A stretch of DNA of 64,000 nt from UBA8529 sp964390565 (GCA_964390565.1 CAYMII010000007.1:33327-97326), one strand, 5' to 3'. Shown: positions 17,267 to 26,419, counted from the first letter of the stretch. Numbers and translations are program-made. Notes: generated by a model not told the origin, from the letters alone.

Positions 17267-18256
17267 ATGATTATAAATGTTAATAGTGTTAATAAACTAG
17301 GATTTGTGGATTCAGAAATTGATCCAAAGTTAGATTTGATTGCTGAGATAAAAAGGTTAAAGCAAGAAAAGAATGCAACTATTTTGGCTCACTACTATCA
17401 AAATGCCGAAATACAAGATATTGCGGATTTTGTTGGCGATAGTTTAGCATTGTCTCAAAAAGTTGTTGATATCAAATCAGATATTATAGTTTTTGCTGGT
17501 GTTAAGTTTATGGCAGAAACAACAAAAATTTTATCTCCTTCTAAAAAGGTTATTCTTCCTGATTTAAATGCTGGTTGTAGTTTAGCAGATTCTTGTAACT
17601 ACGAAGATTTTAAGATTTTTTTAAAGGATTATCCAAATCATGTTGTGGTTACATATGTTAATACCACAGCAGATATAAAGAGTTTATCTGATATTTGTTG
17701 TACTTCTTCAAATGCAGTTAAGATTGTAAATAGTGTTCCAAAAGAAAAAGGTGTAGTTTTTGCTCCAGATAAAAATCTTGGAAACTATATAAAGAGTATT
17801 GCGGATAGAGAAAATATGGTCATTTGGGATGGTGCTTGCCATGTTCACGAGGAATTTTCTGTAGAAGCAATAGTTGATCTTAAAGGAAAATACCCAAATG
17901 CAAAAGTTATAGCTCATCCAGAATGTAAAAGAACGGTATTATTGTTAGCCGAGTTTATTGGTTCTACTGCAGAGTTGTTAAAGTTTACAAAAACAGATAG
18001 TTCACTAGAGTATATTGTTGCTACAGAATCAGGAATTATTCATCAGATGAAAAAGGAGAATCCTAACAAGTTATTCATTTCTCCTCCGCCCAGAGCTTCA
18101 AATTGCGGATGTAGTGAATGTAAATTTATGAAGATGATCACTTTAAAGAAGATATATTTATCTTTAAAGTATGAATTGCCTGTAATTGAACTAGAGAAAG
18201 ATTTGATGGATAAGGCAAGATTACCAATTTTGAAAATGTTAGAAATTTCTAAATGA
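17267..18256 (+). CDS. nadA: Quinolinate synthase NadA
   Basis: A 329-residue [4Fe-4S] enzyme that condenses iminoaspartate with dihydroxyacetone phosphate in de novo NAD synthesis. Visible signatures: ILAHYYQNAEIQDIADFVGDS (39-59), Cys104 in DLNAGCSLADSC, Cys220 in AHPECKRTV, and the C-terminal CGCSECKF (280-287). These match the cluster-binding cysteines of the family. ruvB begins 1 base after its stop, so the two are co-transcribed. No nadB or nadC is in the window. Codon use is strongly AT-biased. Confidence 0.97.
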   Translation: MIINVNSVNKLGFVDSEIDPKLDLIAEIKRLKQEKNATILAHYYQNAEIQDIADFVGDSLALSQKVVDIKSDIIVFAGVKFMAETTKILSPSKKVILPDLNAGCSLADSCNYEDFKIFLKDYPNHVVVTYVNTTADIKSLSDICCTSSNAVKIVNSVPKEKGVVFAPDKNLGNYIKSIADRENMVIWDGACHVHEEFSVEAIVDLKGKYPNAKVIAHPECKRTVLLLAEFIGSTAELLKFTKTDSSLEYIVATESGIIHQMKKENPNKLFISPPPRASNCGCSECKFMKMITLKKIYLSLKYELPVIELEKDLMDKARLPILKMLEISK

Positions 18257-18257
18257 A

Positions 18258-19277
18258 ATGCTAAACGAAAATTTTTTACGAGGAGAGAGAGTTGATTCTG
18301 AAAAAGAGTTAGAAAAAAAAATAAGACCAATTGAGTTTGAAGAATTCAATGGTCAAAAAGATATAGTAGAAAATTTAAAAATTTTTGTTCAAGCAGCTAA
18401 ACTAAGAAACGAAGCTTTAGATCATGTTTTACTTCATGGTCCTCCAGGTTTAGGAAAAACTACTCTAGCTAACATAATTGCAAACGAATTAGGGGTATCA
18501 ATTAAGACTACCTCTGGACCTGTTCTCGAAAAACCTGGAGATTTAGCAGGAATACTTACTAATCTTGAGCCTTCTGACGTACTCTTTATTGATGAAATTC
18601 ACAGACTTAGCCCTATTGTAGAAGAGTATTTATACTCTGCAATGGAAGACTACAAAATAGATATTCTAATCGATAAAGGACCCAGTTCAAGATCAATTCA
18701 GATTGAACTTAATCCATTTACTTTAATTGGAGCAACAACCCGAAGTGGATTATTAACAAGTCCCCTTCGAGCTCGTTTTGGAATAAAGATGCTTTTGGAG
18801 TATTACGATTCTGAAACTATAAAAAGAATTTTGAAACGATCAGCTAGTATTTTGAATATTGAAATAACGGAAGATGCTGCAACAGAAATTTCTTTAAGGA
18901 GTAGAGGTACTCCTCGAATAGCAAATTCACTTTTAAGACGAGTTAGAGATTTTGCTCAGGTTAAAGGAGATAATATTGTTGATATTGAAATTTCGAGATA
19001 TGCTCTTGATGCTTTGAAGATAGATAAGAGAGGATTAGATGAAATGGATAATAGAATCTTAAAAACTATTATTCAAAAGTTTAATGGAGGACCTGTTGGA
19101 TTAAATACAATTGCAACAGCAGTTAGTGAAGATTCAGGAACTATAGAAGAAGTATATGAACCTTTTTTAATTAAGGAAGGTTTTTTGAATAGGACGCCAA
19201 GAGGACGCGAAGCAACTATGCTTGCTTATAAACACTTAGGTTTAGATAAGAAAGAGGAGCAGGGAAGATTGTTTTAA
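18258..19277 (+). CDS. ruvB: Holliday junction branch-migration helicase RuvB
   Basis: A 339-residue AAA+ motor that drives branch migration with RuvA. Walker A GPPGLGKTT (61-69), Walker B LFIDEIH (109-115), sensor 1 IGATTRSG, the arginine-finger region PLRARFG, and a winged-helix C-terminus ending in NRTPRGREAT. The start overlaps nadA's end with only one base between them. The 3' end overlaps the convergent Crp/Fnr gene by 4 bases. The gene is very AT-rich (15 G+C in 60 bases at 18301-18360). Confidence 0.98.
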   Translation: MLNENFLRGERVDSEKELEKKIRPIEFEEFNGQKDIVENLKIFVQAAKLRNEALDHVLLHGPPGLGKTTLANIIANELGVSIKTTSGPVLEKPGDLAGILTNLEPSDVLFIDEIHRLSPIVEEYLYSAMEDYKIDILIDKGPSSRSIQIELNPFTLIGATTRSGLLTSPLRARFGIKMLLEYYDSETIKRILKRSASILNIEITEDAATEISLRSRGTPRIANSLLRRVRDFAQVKGDNIVDIEISRYALDALKIDKRGLDEMDNRILKTIIQKFNGGPVGLNTIATAVSEDSGTIEEVYEPFLIKEGFLNRTPRGREATMLAYKHLGLDKKEEQGRLF

Positions 19278-19972
19278 TAAGGATTAGAAATTTTCTTAAG
19301 CTCGTTCTTGTTTACTATTTTAATTTTCTTGCCCGACATATTAATTACGTTTTCCGATTTGAGATCCGAAAGAAGCCTTATTACCGATTCTGTTGCAGTT
19401 CCAACTATATTTGAAAGTTCGGCTCTTGTTAATGATATCGTAAGGTAACCTTCTGCATCTTTTCCAAAAGTATCTTCAAGCATTAATAGCACTTCGGCTA
19501 AACGTTCGCGAACTGTTTTTTGAGCAATATCTTTAATAAAGATGTTTGCTTGATTAAGTTCCTTACAGGTTAATTGCATTAATGATAAAGCAAAGTCGGC
19601 ATTTTTCTTTACTAATGCGAAAATTATGTTTGATGGAATAAAACAGATGGCAGCATCTTCTATTACTTCTGCAGTAGTACAAGCAGGTTCATTACTCAAA
19701 ACAGATCGATAGCCCGTAATATCACCCTTTTGAGCAAAAGCAATTATTTGTTCTTTTCCGTCTAAACCAGTTTTATAAAGTTTAAGTATACCAGAATTTA
19801 CGCAGTATATACCTAATATTCTATTGCCTTCGCGGTAAAGAACATCCCCTTTTTTATATATGTTGACAGATTTATTATCGTCAATGTAATCTAAATCCTC
19901 ATTACTTAATGAACTGAAGATAGAAGATTTAGAACAAGTACAACCCTTACATAGATGTATATCTTCCACCAT
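19274..19972 (-). CDS. Crp/Fnr-family transcriptional regulator with N-terminal cysteines
   Basis: 232 residues: a cyclic-nucleotide-binding-like sensor fold (about 20-140, GDVLYREGNRILGIYCVNSGILKLYK), the long dimer helix, and a winged helix with LTRAELSNIVGTATESVIRLLSDLK (about 180-205) as recognition region. The N-terminus has LCKGCTC (Cys8, Cys11, Cys13), which recalls the cluster-binding cysteines of Fnr, though spacing differs from E. coli Fnr (C20, C23, C29). Whether an oxygen-sensing cluster forms cannot be decided. It converges on and overlaps ruvB by 4 bases. Confidence 0.88.
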   Translation of the reverse strand: MVEDIHLCKGCTCSKSSIFSSLSNEDLDYIDDNKSVNIYKKGDVLYREGNRILGIYCVNSGILKLYKTGLDGKEQIIAFAQKGDITGYRSVLSNEPACTTAEVIEDAAICFIPSNIIFALVKKNADFALSLMQLTCKELNQANIFIKDIAQKTVRERLAEVLLMLEDTFGKDAEGYLTISLTRAELSNIVGTATESVIRLLSDLKSENVINMSGKKIKIVNKNELKKISNPY

Positions 19973-20010
19973 TTTATTTTATATTTTAGTCAAAGTATAA
20001 CAAAAATATT

Positions 20011-21030
20011 TTATAGATAGTTTTTAAAGATATTCAAAAAACGAATATCATTCTCGAAGTACAGCCTTAAATCTTTTACACCATATTTCAACATGGCCAT
20101 TCGCTCAAGACCCATTCCAAAAGCATAACCTGAGTAAACTTTACTGTCAATATTGTTAAGTTCAAGAACAGTAGGATCAACCATTCCACAACCTAATATT
20201 TCTAACCAACCAGTATGTTTACAAACTGAACAACCTTTACCACCACAAAGTTTACAGCTTACATCCATTTCAGCCGAAGGTTCAGTGAATGGGAAGAAAG
20301 AAGGGCGTAACCTTATTTCTGTTTCTGGCCCAAAAAGTTCTCTAGCAAAGAATAGTAAGGTTTGCTTAAGATCAGCAAACGAAACGTTTTTATCAATGTA
20401 AAGACCTTCTACTTGATGGAATATACAATGAGCTCTTGCCGAAATGGCTTCATTTCTGAATACTCTACCAGGACAGATAACACGAATTGGAAGATTTTGG
20501 GTTTCCATTGTTCGAACTTGTACCGAGGAGGTATGAGTACGAAGAAGGATATCAGGATTCTTTTCAATAAAGAAAGTATCCTGCATATCACGTGCTGGAT
20601 GCTCTTTTGGAAAATTTAGTGCGGAGAATACATGCCAATCGTCTTCTATCTCTGGACCTTCTGATAAAGTAAATCCTAGTTTATGGAATATTGAGAAGAG
20701 TTCATTCTTTATTAATGAAATAGGATGACGAGAACCCAACTCTACAAATTCTTGTTGAAGAGAAAGATCAATTGATGTTTTATTGGTATTGGTATTCTTA
20801 AGGTTAAGTTTAGAATTTTCGATAGAGTCAATAGCCTTGTTTTTAAGGTTATTAATTAATTGACCAATCTCCTTCTTATCTGAAGCGGGAACATCTCTGA
20901 AATCGGCTAAAAGGGCGGTTATTAACCCCTTTTTACCGAGCATATTAATACGGAATTGCTCTACTTCTTCTAAAGTTGAAGGAGAAAAGCTATCAATTTC
21001 TTTACCAATAGATTCTATTTTACTCTTCAT
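20011..21030 (-). CDS. pheS: Phenylalanyl-tRNA synthetase alpha subunit
   Basis: A 339-residue class II synthetase subunit. An N-terminal coiled coil (about 1-85) is followed by the catalytic core: HPISLIKNELFSIFHKLGF (motif 1 region), ARDMQDTFF, RTHTSSVQVR (motif 2), and AFGMGLERMAMLKYGV (motif 3). CKLCGGKGCSVCKHTGW is a zinc-binding-like insertion seen in many PheS. pheT is not in the window. It lies 4 bases downstream of the cyclophilin gene in the same direction. Confidence 0.98.
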   Translation of the reverse strand: MKSKIESIGKEIDSFSPSTLEEVEQFRINMLGKKGLITALLADFRDVPASDKKEIGQLINNLKNKAIDSIENSKLNLKNTNTNKTSIDLSLQQEFVELGSRHPISLIKNELFSIFHKLGFTLSEGPEIEDDWHVFSALNFPKEHPARDMQDTFFIEKNPDILLRTHTSSVQVRTMETQNLPIRVICPGRVFRNEAISARAHCIFHQVEGLYIDKNVSFADLKQTLLFFARELFGPETEIRLRPSFFPFTEPSAEMDVSCKLCGGKGCSVCKHTGWLEILGCGMVDPTVLELNNIDSKVYSGYAFGMGLERMAMLKYGVKDLRLYFENDIRFLNIFKNYL

Positions 21031-21034
21031 CGAA

Positions 21035-21835
21035 TTACTTGTTTATAACTGAAATACTAAACTTAATATCTTTTAAAGGTCTATCGTTTTTATCAGTTTC
21101 AACTGCTGAAAAATTTTCAACTATATCCATTCCTTGTATAACTTCACCAAAAACGGTGTAGTTACCGTCAAGATGAGGGATGCCGCCAATTGTTGTATAA
21201 ACTCGTCGTTGTTGATCTGTAAATTTAAACTTAGGCTGTTTTTCCCAAATTGAGTCAAAAGTAATACTCATATCTAAAGAAATAGAGATGGTATCAATCT
21301 TTTTTTGGTCTTTTAGGTTGGCAAGCTTTTCAGAAAATATTTTTTTGTATAAAGCCGACTTCTTTCTCAATGCTAGTTTATTCTCAAGTTCATTTAATTG
21401 TTCATTTGTATATAGTTTGCCTTTAACAAGATAGAACTGAGAGCCAGCAGATTTTTTTTCAGGATTTACATCATCACCTTCGCGAGCCATTCCAACAGCA
21501 CCTCTTTTATGAATTAATGTATCTACGAATTCAGCATCGATAAGGTAATTAGGTCCACCATTCCCGTAAAGAGAATCAGGCTTAGCATTTTTAGTATCGG
21601 GATCGCCACCTTGAACAACAAAGTTGTTTATAATACGATGGAAAATTTGCCCATCGTAATATTTTTCGTTGGCCAATTTTACAATATTATCGCGATGCTT
21701 TGGTGTTTCGTTGTAAAGTTTAATTATGATGTCACCCTTTTCGGTGCTTATCTTAACAAATTGATTTTCTTCTTTTTTGCTGCTACAAGAAGCAAAAAAT
21801 AGAAAAAGAGTTACAATTACTATTGATGTTCTCAT
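21035..21835 (-). CDS. Cyclophilin-type peptidyl-prolyl isomerase lipoprotein
   Basis: 266 residues with a lipoprotein signal (FLFFASC, lipidated Cys about 17). The cyclophilin core is split: VKISTEKGDIIIKLYNETPK, GQIFHRIINNFVVQGGDP and GSQFYLVKG (with catalytic Arg in FHRI) lie before, and DGNYTVFGEVIQGMDIVENF after, an insertion of about 60 residues rich in Lys and Glu (about 140-200). Family members assist folding of envelope proteins by proline isomerisation. It is the first gene of the operon with pheS. Confidence 0.93.
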   Translation of the reverse strand: MRTSIVIVTLFLFFASCSSKKEENQFVKISTEKGDIIIKLYNETPKHRDNIVKLANEKYYDGQIFHRIINNFVVQGGDPDTKNAKPDSLYGNGGPNYLIDAEFVDTLIHKRGAVGMAREGDDVNPEKKSAGSQFYLVKGKLYTNEQLNELENKLALRKKSALYKKIFSEKLANLKDQKKIDTISISLDMSITFDSIWEKQPKFKFTDQQRRVYTTIGGIPHLDGNYTVFGEVIQGMDIVENFSAVETDKNDRPLKDIKFSISVINK

Positions 21836-21884
21836 AATTTAATTGTTAGATAAACACTTCTAATACTATTATTCTTTATTTTCG

Positions 21885-21892
21885 CAAAAGTA
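21885..21892 (-). promoter_or_regulatory. -7 element upstream of the cyclophilin-pheS operon
   Basis: On the reverse strand this reads TACTTTTG, a full match to TAnnTTTG, about 50 bases upstream of the ATG at 21835. The nearest TTG is 24 bases further up, so only the -7 part is assigned. Confidence 0.5.
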
Positions 21893-22014
21893 AATAACAA
21901 AGAGTTATTTATTTGCAATATTAATACTTCTTTTACTATTTCGTAGTTTTTTAACTTGTCGATTAGCAGGAAAGTTTTTGTTTAGCGACTTAAATTTCAG
22001 AATAAAATAAGGAG

Positions 22015-22449
22015 ATGGAAGTAAAAATTATTAATAAGTCAAAACATGCTAACCCAGAGTATGCAACAATTTATAGTGCAGGGTTAGATTTAAGAGCAAA
22101 CCTTGAAACAAGTGTTTCACTTAAACCTCTTGAGCGAAAGTTAATTGGTACAGGTTTATTTTTAGAGATACCCGAAGGATACGAGGCGCAAATTCGGCCA
22201 CGAAGTGGATTGACACTCAAAAAAGGGTTAACTGTTTTGAATTCCCCTGGAACTATCGATGCAGATTATAGAGGCGAGATAGGAGTTATTCTAATCAACT
22301 TAAGTAACGAGCAAGTACTAATTGAAGATGGTGAGCGAATTTGTCAGATGGTATTCGCTAAGCATGAGCAAGTTATATTAAAAAGTGTTGAAATAATTGC
22401 TGAAACCGAACGAGGCGCTGGTGGTTTTGGGCACACTGGAACTAAATAA
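22015..22449 (+). CDS. dut: Deoxyuridine triphosphatase (dUTPase)
   Basis: A 144-residue trimeric dUTPase that hydrolyses dUTP to dUMP. All five family motifs are visible: SAGLDLRA (1), RPRSGLTLKKG (2), GTIDADYRGEIGVILIN (3), ERICQMVF (4) and the glycine-rich RGAGGFGHTG (5). GGAG directly precedes the ATG, a rare good Shine-Dalgarno-like sequence in this window, though very close. An EnvC-like gene starts 1 base after the stop codon, so the two are co-transcribed. Confidence 0.97.
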   Translation: MEVKIINKSKHANPEYATIYSAGLDLRANLETSVSLKPLERKLIGTGLFLEIPEGYEAQIRPRSGLTLKKGLTVLNSPGTIDADYRGEIGVILINLSNEQVLIEDGERICQMVFAKHEQVILKSVEIIAETERGAGGFGHTGTK

Positions 22450-22450
22450 G

Positions 22451-23656
22451 ATGACTCGCTTTTTTAAAATATTCCAGGCTTTTCTTTTTATTTCTTTTTT
22501 TCTGTTTAGTTCTAATCTTTTTTCTCAACAAATTATTGAGTTAAAAGAAAAGAAAAAGCAGATAGAGAAGGAGATAGAAAATATCACGTTATTAATTGAT
22601 AAGACAGAAAAGGAATCATCTACCTCTTTAACCAATATTAAATTAACCAAGAAGAAAATTGAACTTAAGAATAGTTTAATAAATCAAATCGACAATGAGG
22701 TTGAAGAGGTTAATGGAGAGATTAATAAAAGAAAAGAGAGAATTGATAGTTTAAGTAATAGAATAAGCATAATTAAAGAGGAGTATAAAAGAATTATTGT
22801 TTATTCTCAAAAAAATAACTTTAGCAACAATCTATTGTTACAAATTTTTTCTGCTAAAGATTTTAATCAAGCATATAAACGATTAAAGTTCTATCAACAA
22901 GTTTTAGAATATAAAAAGCAAATAGCTATAAGATATAAGCAAAGCATAAGCCTGATAAAGGATGAAACTGTAAAGTTAAATGAGAATGTAAATCAACTTA
23001 GTAAAAAGCAGCAAGAGAAAGAACGTGAAGTAAGTACTTTAAAAAAGGATGAGCTGAGTTATAAAAGAAAAGTTGAACGGTTAACTCAAAAGAAAAAAAG
23101 ATTATTAGCTGATCTCGAAGAGCAAAAAAAGGTAGCAAATAAACTGACTGATGAGATTAGAAAGTTAATTGAAGAGGAGGCAAGGAGAGAGGCTGAACGT
23201 TTAAAAAAGAATAAACCATCCAACGTTAACTATGTAGCTTTAAGTTCAAACTTTAAAGAGAATATTGGAAAGTTTAATTTTCCTGTTCAAAATGGAATTC
23301 TTACAGGCGTTTATGGAGAATCTTTTCATCCGATATTAAAAGAGGTAAAAGTTAAAAATAATGGAATAGATATAACCGTTTCTCAAAACACACAGGTTAA
23401 CTCTATATTTAAAGGAGAAGTTAGAAAGATAATAAAGATTCCAGGAGCAAACTTAGCAGTACTTATAAGGCATGGTAATTATTTAACCGTTTACTCCAAT
23501 TTAAGTGTTGTTAATGTATCAGTTGGGCAAGATGTAAATTCTTATCAGAAAATTGGAGAAATAAATTTGCAAAAAGGAGAAGAAACTGCAATTTTGCATT
23601 TTGAGCTTTGGAACGAGAATAAAACAGAAGATCCAGGAAAGTGGTTTAAAAAATAA
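22451..23656 (+). CDS. EnvC-like murein hydrolase activator (coiled coil plus degenerate LytM/M23 domain)
   Basis: 401 residues from the ATG at 22451 (the frame is open further upstream inside dut, but the signal peptide starts here: KIFQAFLFISFFLFSSNLFSQ). A long coiled coil (about 25-255) precedes a C-terminal LytM-type domain (about 275-400). Metal positions of active M23 peptidases are partly lost: the family HxGIDI is NNGIDI and the HLHFE motif is ILHFE. This resembles EnvC, which activates cell-wall amidases without cutting peptidoglycan itself. A divisome or cell-separation role is the natural inference. Confidence 0.88.
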   Translation: MTRFFKIFQAFLFISFFLFSSNLFSQQIIELKEKKKQIEKEIENITLLIDKTEKESSTSLTNIKLTKKKIELKNSLINQIDNEVEEVNGEINKRKERIDSLSNRISIIKEEYKRIIVYSQKNNFSNNLLLQIFSAKDFNQAYKRLKFYQQVLEYKKQIAIRYKQSISLIKDETVKLNENVNQLSKKQQEKEREVSTLKKDELSYKRKVERLTQKKKRLLADLEEQKKVANKLTDEIRKLIEEEARREAERLKKNKPSNVNYVALSSNFKENIGKFNFPVQNGILTGVYGESFHPILKEVKVKNNGIDITVSQNTQVNSIFKGEVRKIIKIPGANLAVLIRHGNYLTVYSNLSVVNVSVGQDVNSYQKIGEINLQKGEETAILHFELWNENKTEDPGKWFKK

Positions 23657-23734
23657 TTAAATCAAATATTTTTTGTAAATCGAAACTATTCTGCTGAAAA
23701 ATAAGTATAATTAATGAATTTTTATATCAGTTAA

Positions 23735-24130
23735 ATGAAAAAGAAAATCACAATAGAGAGCAAGGTTGAAAACATTTGCGCTATTGAAAAAATGATAGAC
23801 GAGGTTTCGGATGAAATCAAGATATCATCTGATATTTATGGAAAAATTTTAATTGCAACTATTGAAGCAGTAAATAACTCTATTGTTCATGGTAATGAAC
23901 TTGATCCTTATAAAAAAGTATTCATTGAAATAGAATTTAAACAGCCTAACTTACATATCCTTATAGCTGACGAGGGAAAAGGGTTCGATTTTTCAAGAGT
24001 ACCCGATCCGACTACACCAGAAAATATCGAGAACGTATCAGGTAGAGGAGTTTTTCTTATGAAAAAATTAGCAGATGATCTAATTTTTAATGATACAGGA
24101 ACTCAAGTCGAATTGATTTTTAAAATATAA
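23735..24130 (+). CDS. RsbW/SpoIIAB-like anti-sigma-type ATPase (GHKL)
   Basis: 131 residues, nearly all one HATPase_c_2 domain. EAVNNSIVHGNELD is the N box, DEGKGFDF the G1 box and GRGVFLMKKLADD the G2 box. Such proteins are serine kinases or anti-sigma factors in partner-switching. No anti-sigma antagonist or sigma factor is adjacent, but a SpoIIE-type phosphatase, the usual opposing enzyme, is encoded at 36211-38388. It sits 2 bases before ybeY and is co-transcribed. Confidence 0.88.
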   Translation: MKKKITIESKVENICAIEKMIDEVSDEIKISSDIYGKILIATIEAVNNSIVHGNELDPYKKVFIEIEFKQPNLHILIADEGKGFDFSRVPDPTTPENIENVSGRGVFLMKKLADDLIFNDTGTQVELIFKI

Positions 24131-24132
24131 TA

Positions 24133-24561
24133 ATGGCCATCCGATTTAGCAATCAGGGAATAAAATACAATCTTAAGGATAAAAGAAAAGTAGGTAATTG
24201 GATAAAAGAGGTTGCTAAGAATCATAACAAACAGGTAGGAGAGTTATCAATAATTTTTGTTTCAGACGAAGAGATACTCTCGATCAATCAGCAATATTTA
24301 AATCATAATTATTTTACTGACATTATCACTTTTGATTATTCTTTCGAAAGAATAATTGAAGGCGATATTTTTATTTCTATTGATACCGTTAAAACAAATT
24401 CTCAAAAGTTTAGAACAGAATTTAATGATGAGTTGTTAAGAGTAATTATTCATGGAGTATTACACCTAATTGGTTTTAAGGATAAGAATTCAAAGGACAA
24501 GAAGGAGATGACTTTTAATGAGAATTTAGCTCTTAACATTTTTACGAAGAATAATGAATAA
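24133..24561 (+). CDS. ybeY: Endoribonuclease YbeY (16S rRNA maturation, ribosome quality control)
   Basis: 142 residues with the UPF0054 signature HGVLHLIGFKDK (about 111-122). The first two zinc histidines are present. At the third ligand position of HGxLHLxGYDH there is Asp instead of His, a replacement I have seen in Bacteroidota homologues. The gene is part of a tight run: 2 bases after the RsbW-like gene and overlapping mnmG by 8 bases. Confidence 0.93.
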   Translation: MAIRFSNQGIKYNLKDKRKVGNWIKEVAKNHNKQVGELSIIFVSDEEILSINQQYLNHNYFTDIITFDYSFERIIEGDIFISIDTVKTNSQKFRTEFNDELLRVIIHGVLHLIGFKDKNSKDKKEMTFNENLALNIFTKNNE

Positions 24562-26419
24562 TTCATACGACGTTATAGTAGTTGGTGGCGGACATGCCGG
24601 TTGTGAAGCTGCAGCTGCAGCTGCAAATCTAGGTTCAAAGGTTTTGCTTATAAGCATGGATTTGACCAAACTTGCTCAAATGAGTTGTAATCCTGCTATT
24701 GGAGGCGTAGGCAAAGGACAGATTGTTCGAGAAATTGATGCTTTAGGTGGGTATACAGGAATAGTTACCGATTTAACAACTATTCATTTTAGGATGTTGA
24801 ATACTTCTAAAGGAGCAGCCATGTGGAGCCCAAGAGCTCAATGTGATAGAATGCATTTTTCGATTGAGTGGAGAAAACAACTTGAGGGAATTAAAAATCT
24901 TAATTTATTACAGGATGAGGTAGTAAGTTTAGATTTTGATGGTAATAGCATTAATGGAGTTTTTACAAAGACTGGTTATCATTTCAAAACAAAAACACTA
25001 ATTCTTACAAATGGTACTTTTTTAAATGGGCTTATTCATATTGGTAAAACTCATTTTGAAGGAGGAAGAATAGGGGAGTTACCATCAGTTGGATTGTCGG
25101 ATCAGCTTAGAGTTTTCGGATTTGAGGTAGGAAGAATGAAAACCGGTACACCTGCTCGTATCGATGGAAGGACTATTGATTTTTCCAAGTTGATTGAACA
25201 GAAATCCGATGAACAAGGTAAGTTTTCTTTTAATCCTAATGTTACTACCTTACTACCACGAAGAAGTTGTTTTATTGCTCATACCAACAAGGCCGTTCAT
25301 GAAGAGTTAAGAAAAGGTTTTTCTGATTCTCCACTTTTCTTAGGTACAATTAAAGGGGTTGGGCCAAGATATTGTCCGAGTATTGAGGATAAGGTTCATA
25401 CTTTTTGGCAGAAGGAGTCTCATCAACTGTTTTTAGAGCCAGATGGAGTAGATACTTATGAAATGTATCTTAACGGATTTAGCTCTTCTCTTCCAATTGA
25501 TGTTCAGTTTAGCGCATTAAGATTAATAGAAGGATTTGAGAATGTAACCATACTTCGTCCGGGATATGCCATAGAGTACGATTTTTTCCAACCAACCCAA
25601 CTACATCATACTTTAGAATCGAAATTAGTACCCAATCTTTTCTTTGCTGGGCAAGTTAATGGAACAACGGGATATGAGGAAGCAGCAGGACAGGGAATTA
25701 TTGCTGGTATTAATGCCCATCAAAAGTCTCATGGTTTAGATGAGATTGTAATTAAAAGGGATGATGGGTATATAGGAGTTATGATAGATGACTTGGTTAC
25801 TAAAGGCGTTGATGAACCCTATCGAGTTTTTACAAGTAGGGCAGAGTATAGAATTCTTATACGTCAGGATAATGCAGATGAAAGATTTATGCCAATTGCA
25901 CAAAAAATAGGCTTAAATTCTGAAGAGGCCATTTTAAGATTTAATGAAAAGTATACATCTATTAATAACCTAACTGAAAAGATTGAGAAAATCAGTATCG
26001 AACCTGATGAGGTAAATGGATATTTAAATAGTATTGGGAGCGCTTCAATTAATCAAAAGAAAAAACTTAAAGATATTTTATTAAGACCAGAAGTGAGTTT
26101 GTTGAGTTTAATATCGTTAGTTCCATCTCTAAAAGAATTATTTGTTGATGGAAAAAGTAATGAGGTAATCGAGTGCGCCGAAATTAAAATAAAATATCAG
26201 GGATATATCGAAAAGGAGAAAATGTTTGCATCCAAGTATGAGAGACTTGAGCATATCACTATTAATCCCGATTTTGATTATAGCCGATTAGAATCTTTAA
26301 GCACTGAGGCCAGGCAGAAATTATCTAGAATAAAACCCAAAACAATAGGAGAGGCTCAAAGAATTCCGGGGGTGTCGCCAAGTGATATTAATGTTCTATT
26401 AGTTTATTTTGGTCGTTAG
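24554..26419 (+). CDS. mnmG: tRNA uridine-5-carboxymethylaminomethyl modification enzyme MnmG (GidA)
   Basis: A 621-residue FAD enzyme that, with MnmE, makes cmnm5U34 in tRNAs. The dinucleotide-binding fingerprint is VVGGGHAGCEAA (9-20). Family motifs include SCNPAIGGVGKGQIVREIDAL, GRMKTGTPARID, RPGYAIEYDFFQP, GQVNGTTGYEEAAGQG and TSRAEYRILIRQDNAD. The C-terminal helical domain ends AQRIPGVSPSDINVLLVYF. Its start overlaps ybeY by 8 bases. Two parS-like palindromes follow immediately. Confidence 0.98.
   Translation: MNNSYDVIVVGGGHAGCEAAAAAANLGSKVLLISMDLTKLAQMSCNPAIGGVGKGQIVREIDALGGYTGIVTDLTTIHFRMLNTSKGAAMWSPRAQCDRMHFSIEWRKQLEGIKNLNLLQDEVVSLDFDGNSINGVFTKTGYHFKTKTLILTNGTFLNGLIHIGKTHFEGGRIGELPSVGLSDQLRVFGFEVGRMKTGTPARIDGRTIDFSKLIEQKSDEQGKFSFNPNVTTLLPRRSCFIAHTNKAVHEELRKGFSDSPLFLGTIKGVGPRYCPSIEDKVHTFWQKESHQLFLEPDGVDTYEMYLNGFSSSLPIDVQFSALRLIEGFENVTILRPGYAIEYDFFQPTQLHHTLESKLVPNLFFAGQVNGTTGYEEAAGQGIIAGINAHQKSHGLDEIVIKRDDGYIGVMIDDLVTKGVDEPYRVFTSRAEYRILIRQDNADERFMPIAQKIGLNSEEAILRFNEKYTSINNLTEKIEKISIEPDEVNGYLNSIGSASINQKKKLKDILLRPEVSLLSLISLVPSLKELFVDGKSNEVIECAEIKIKYQGYIEKEKMFASKYERLEHITINPDFDYSRLESLSTEARQKLSRIKPKTIGEAQRIPGVSPSDINVLLVYFGR

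Noticed and set aside
24133..24561. Loss of the third YbeY zinc ligand as a sign of a broken gene
   Set aside because: Asp replaces the third His, but the reading frame and neighbours are intact, and I believe the change is common in Bacteroidota.
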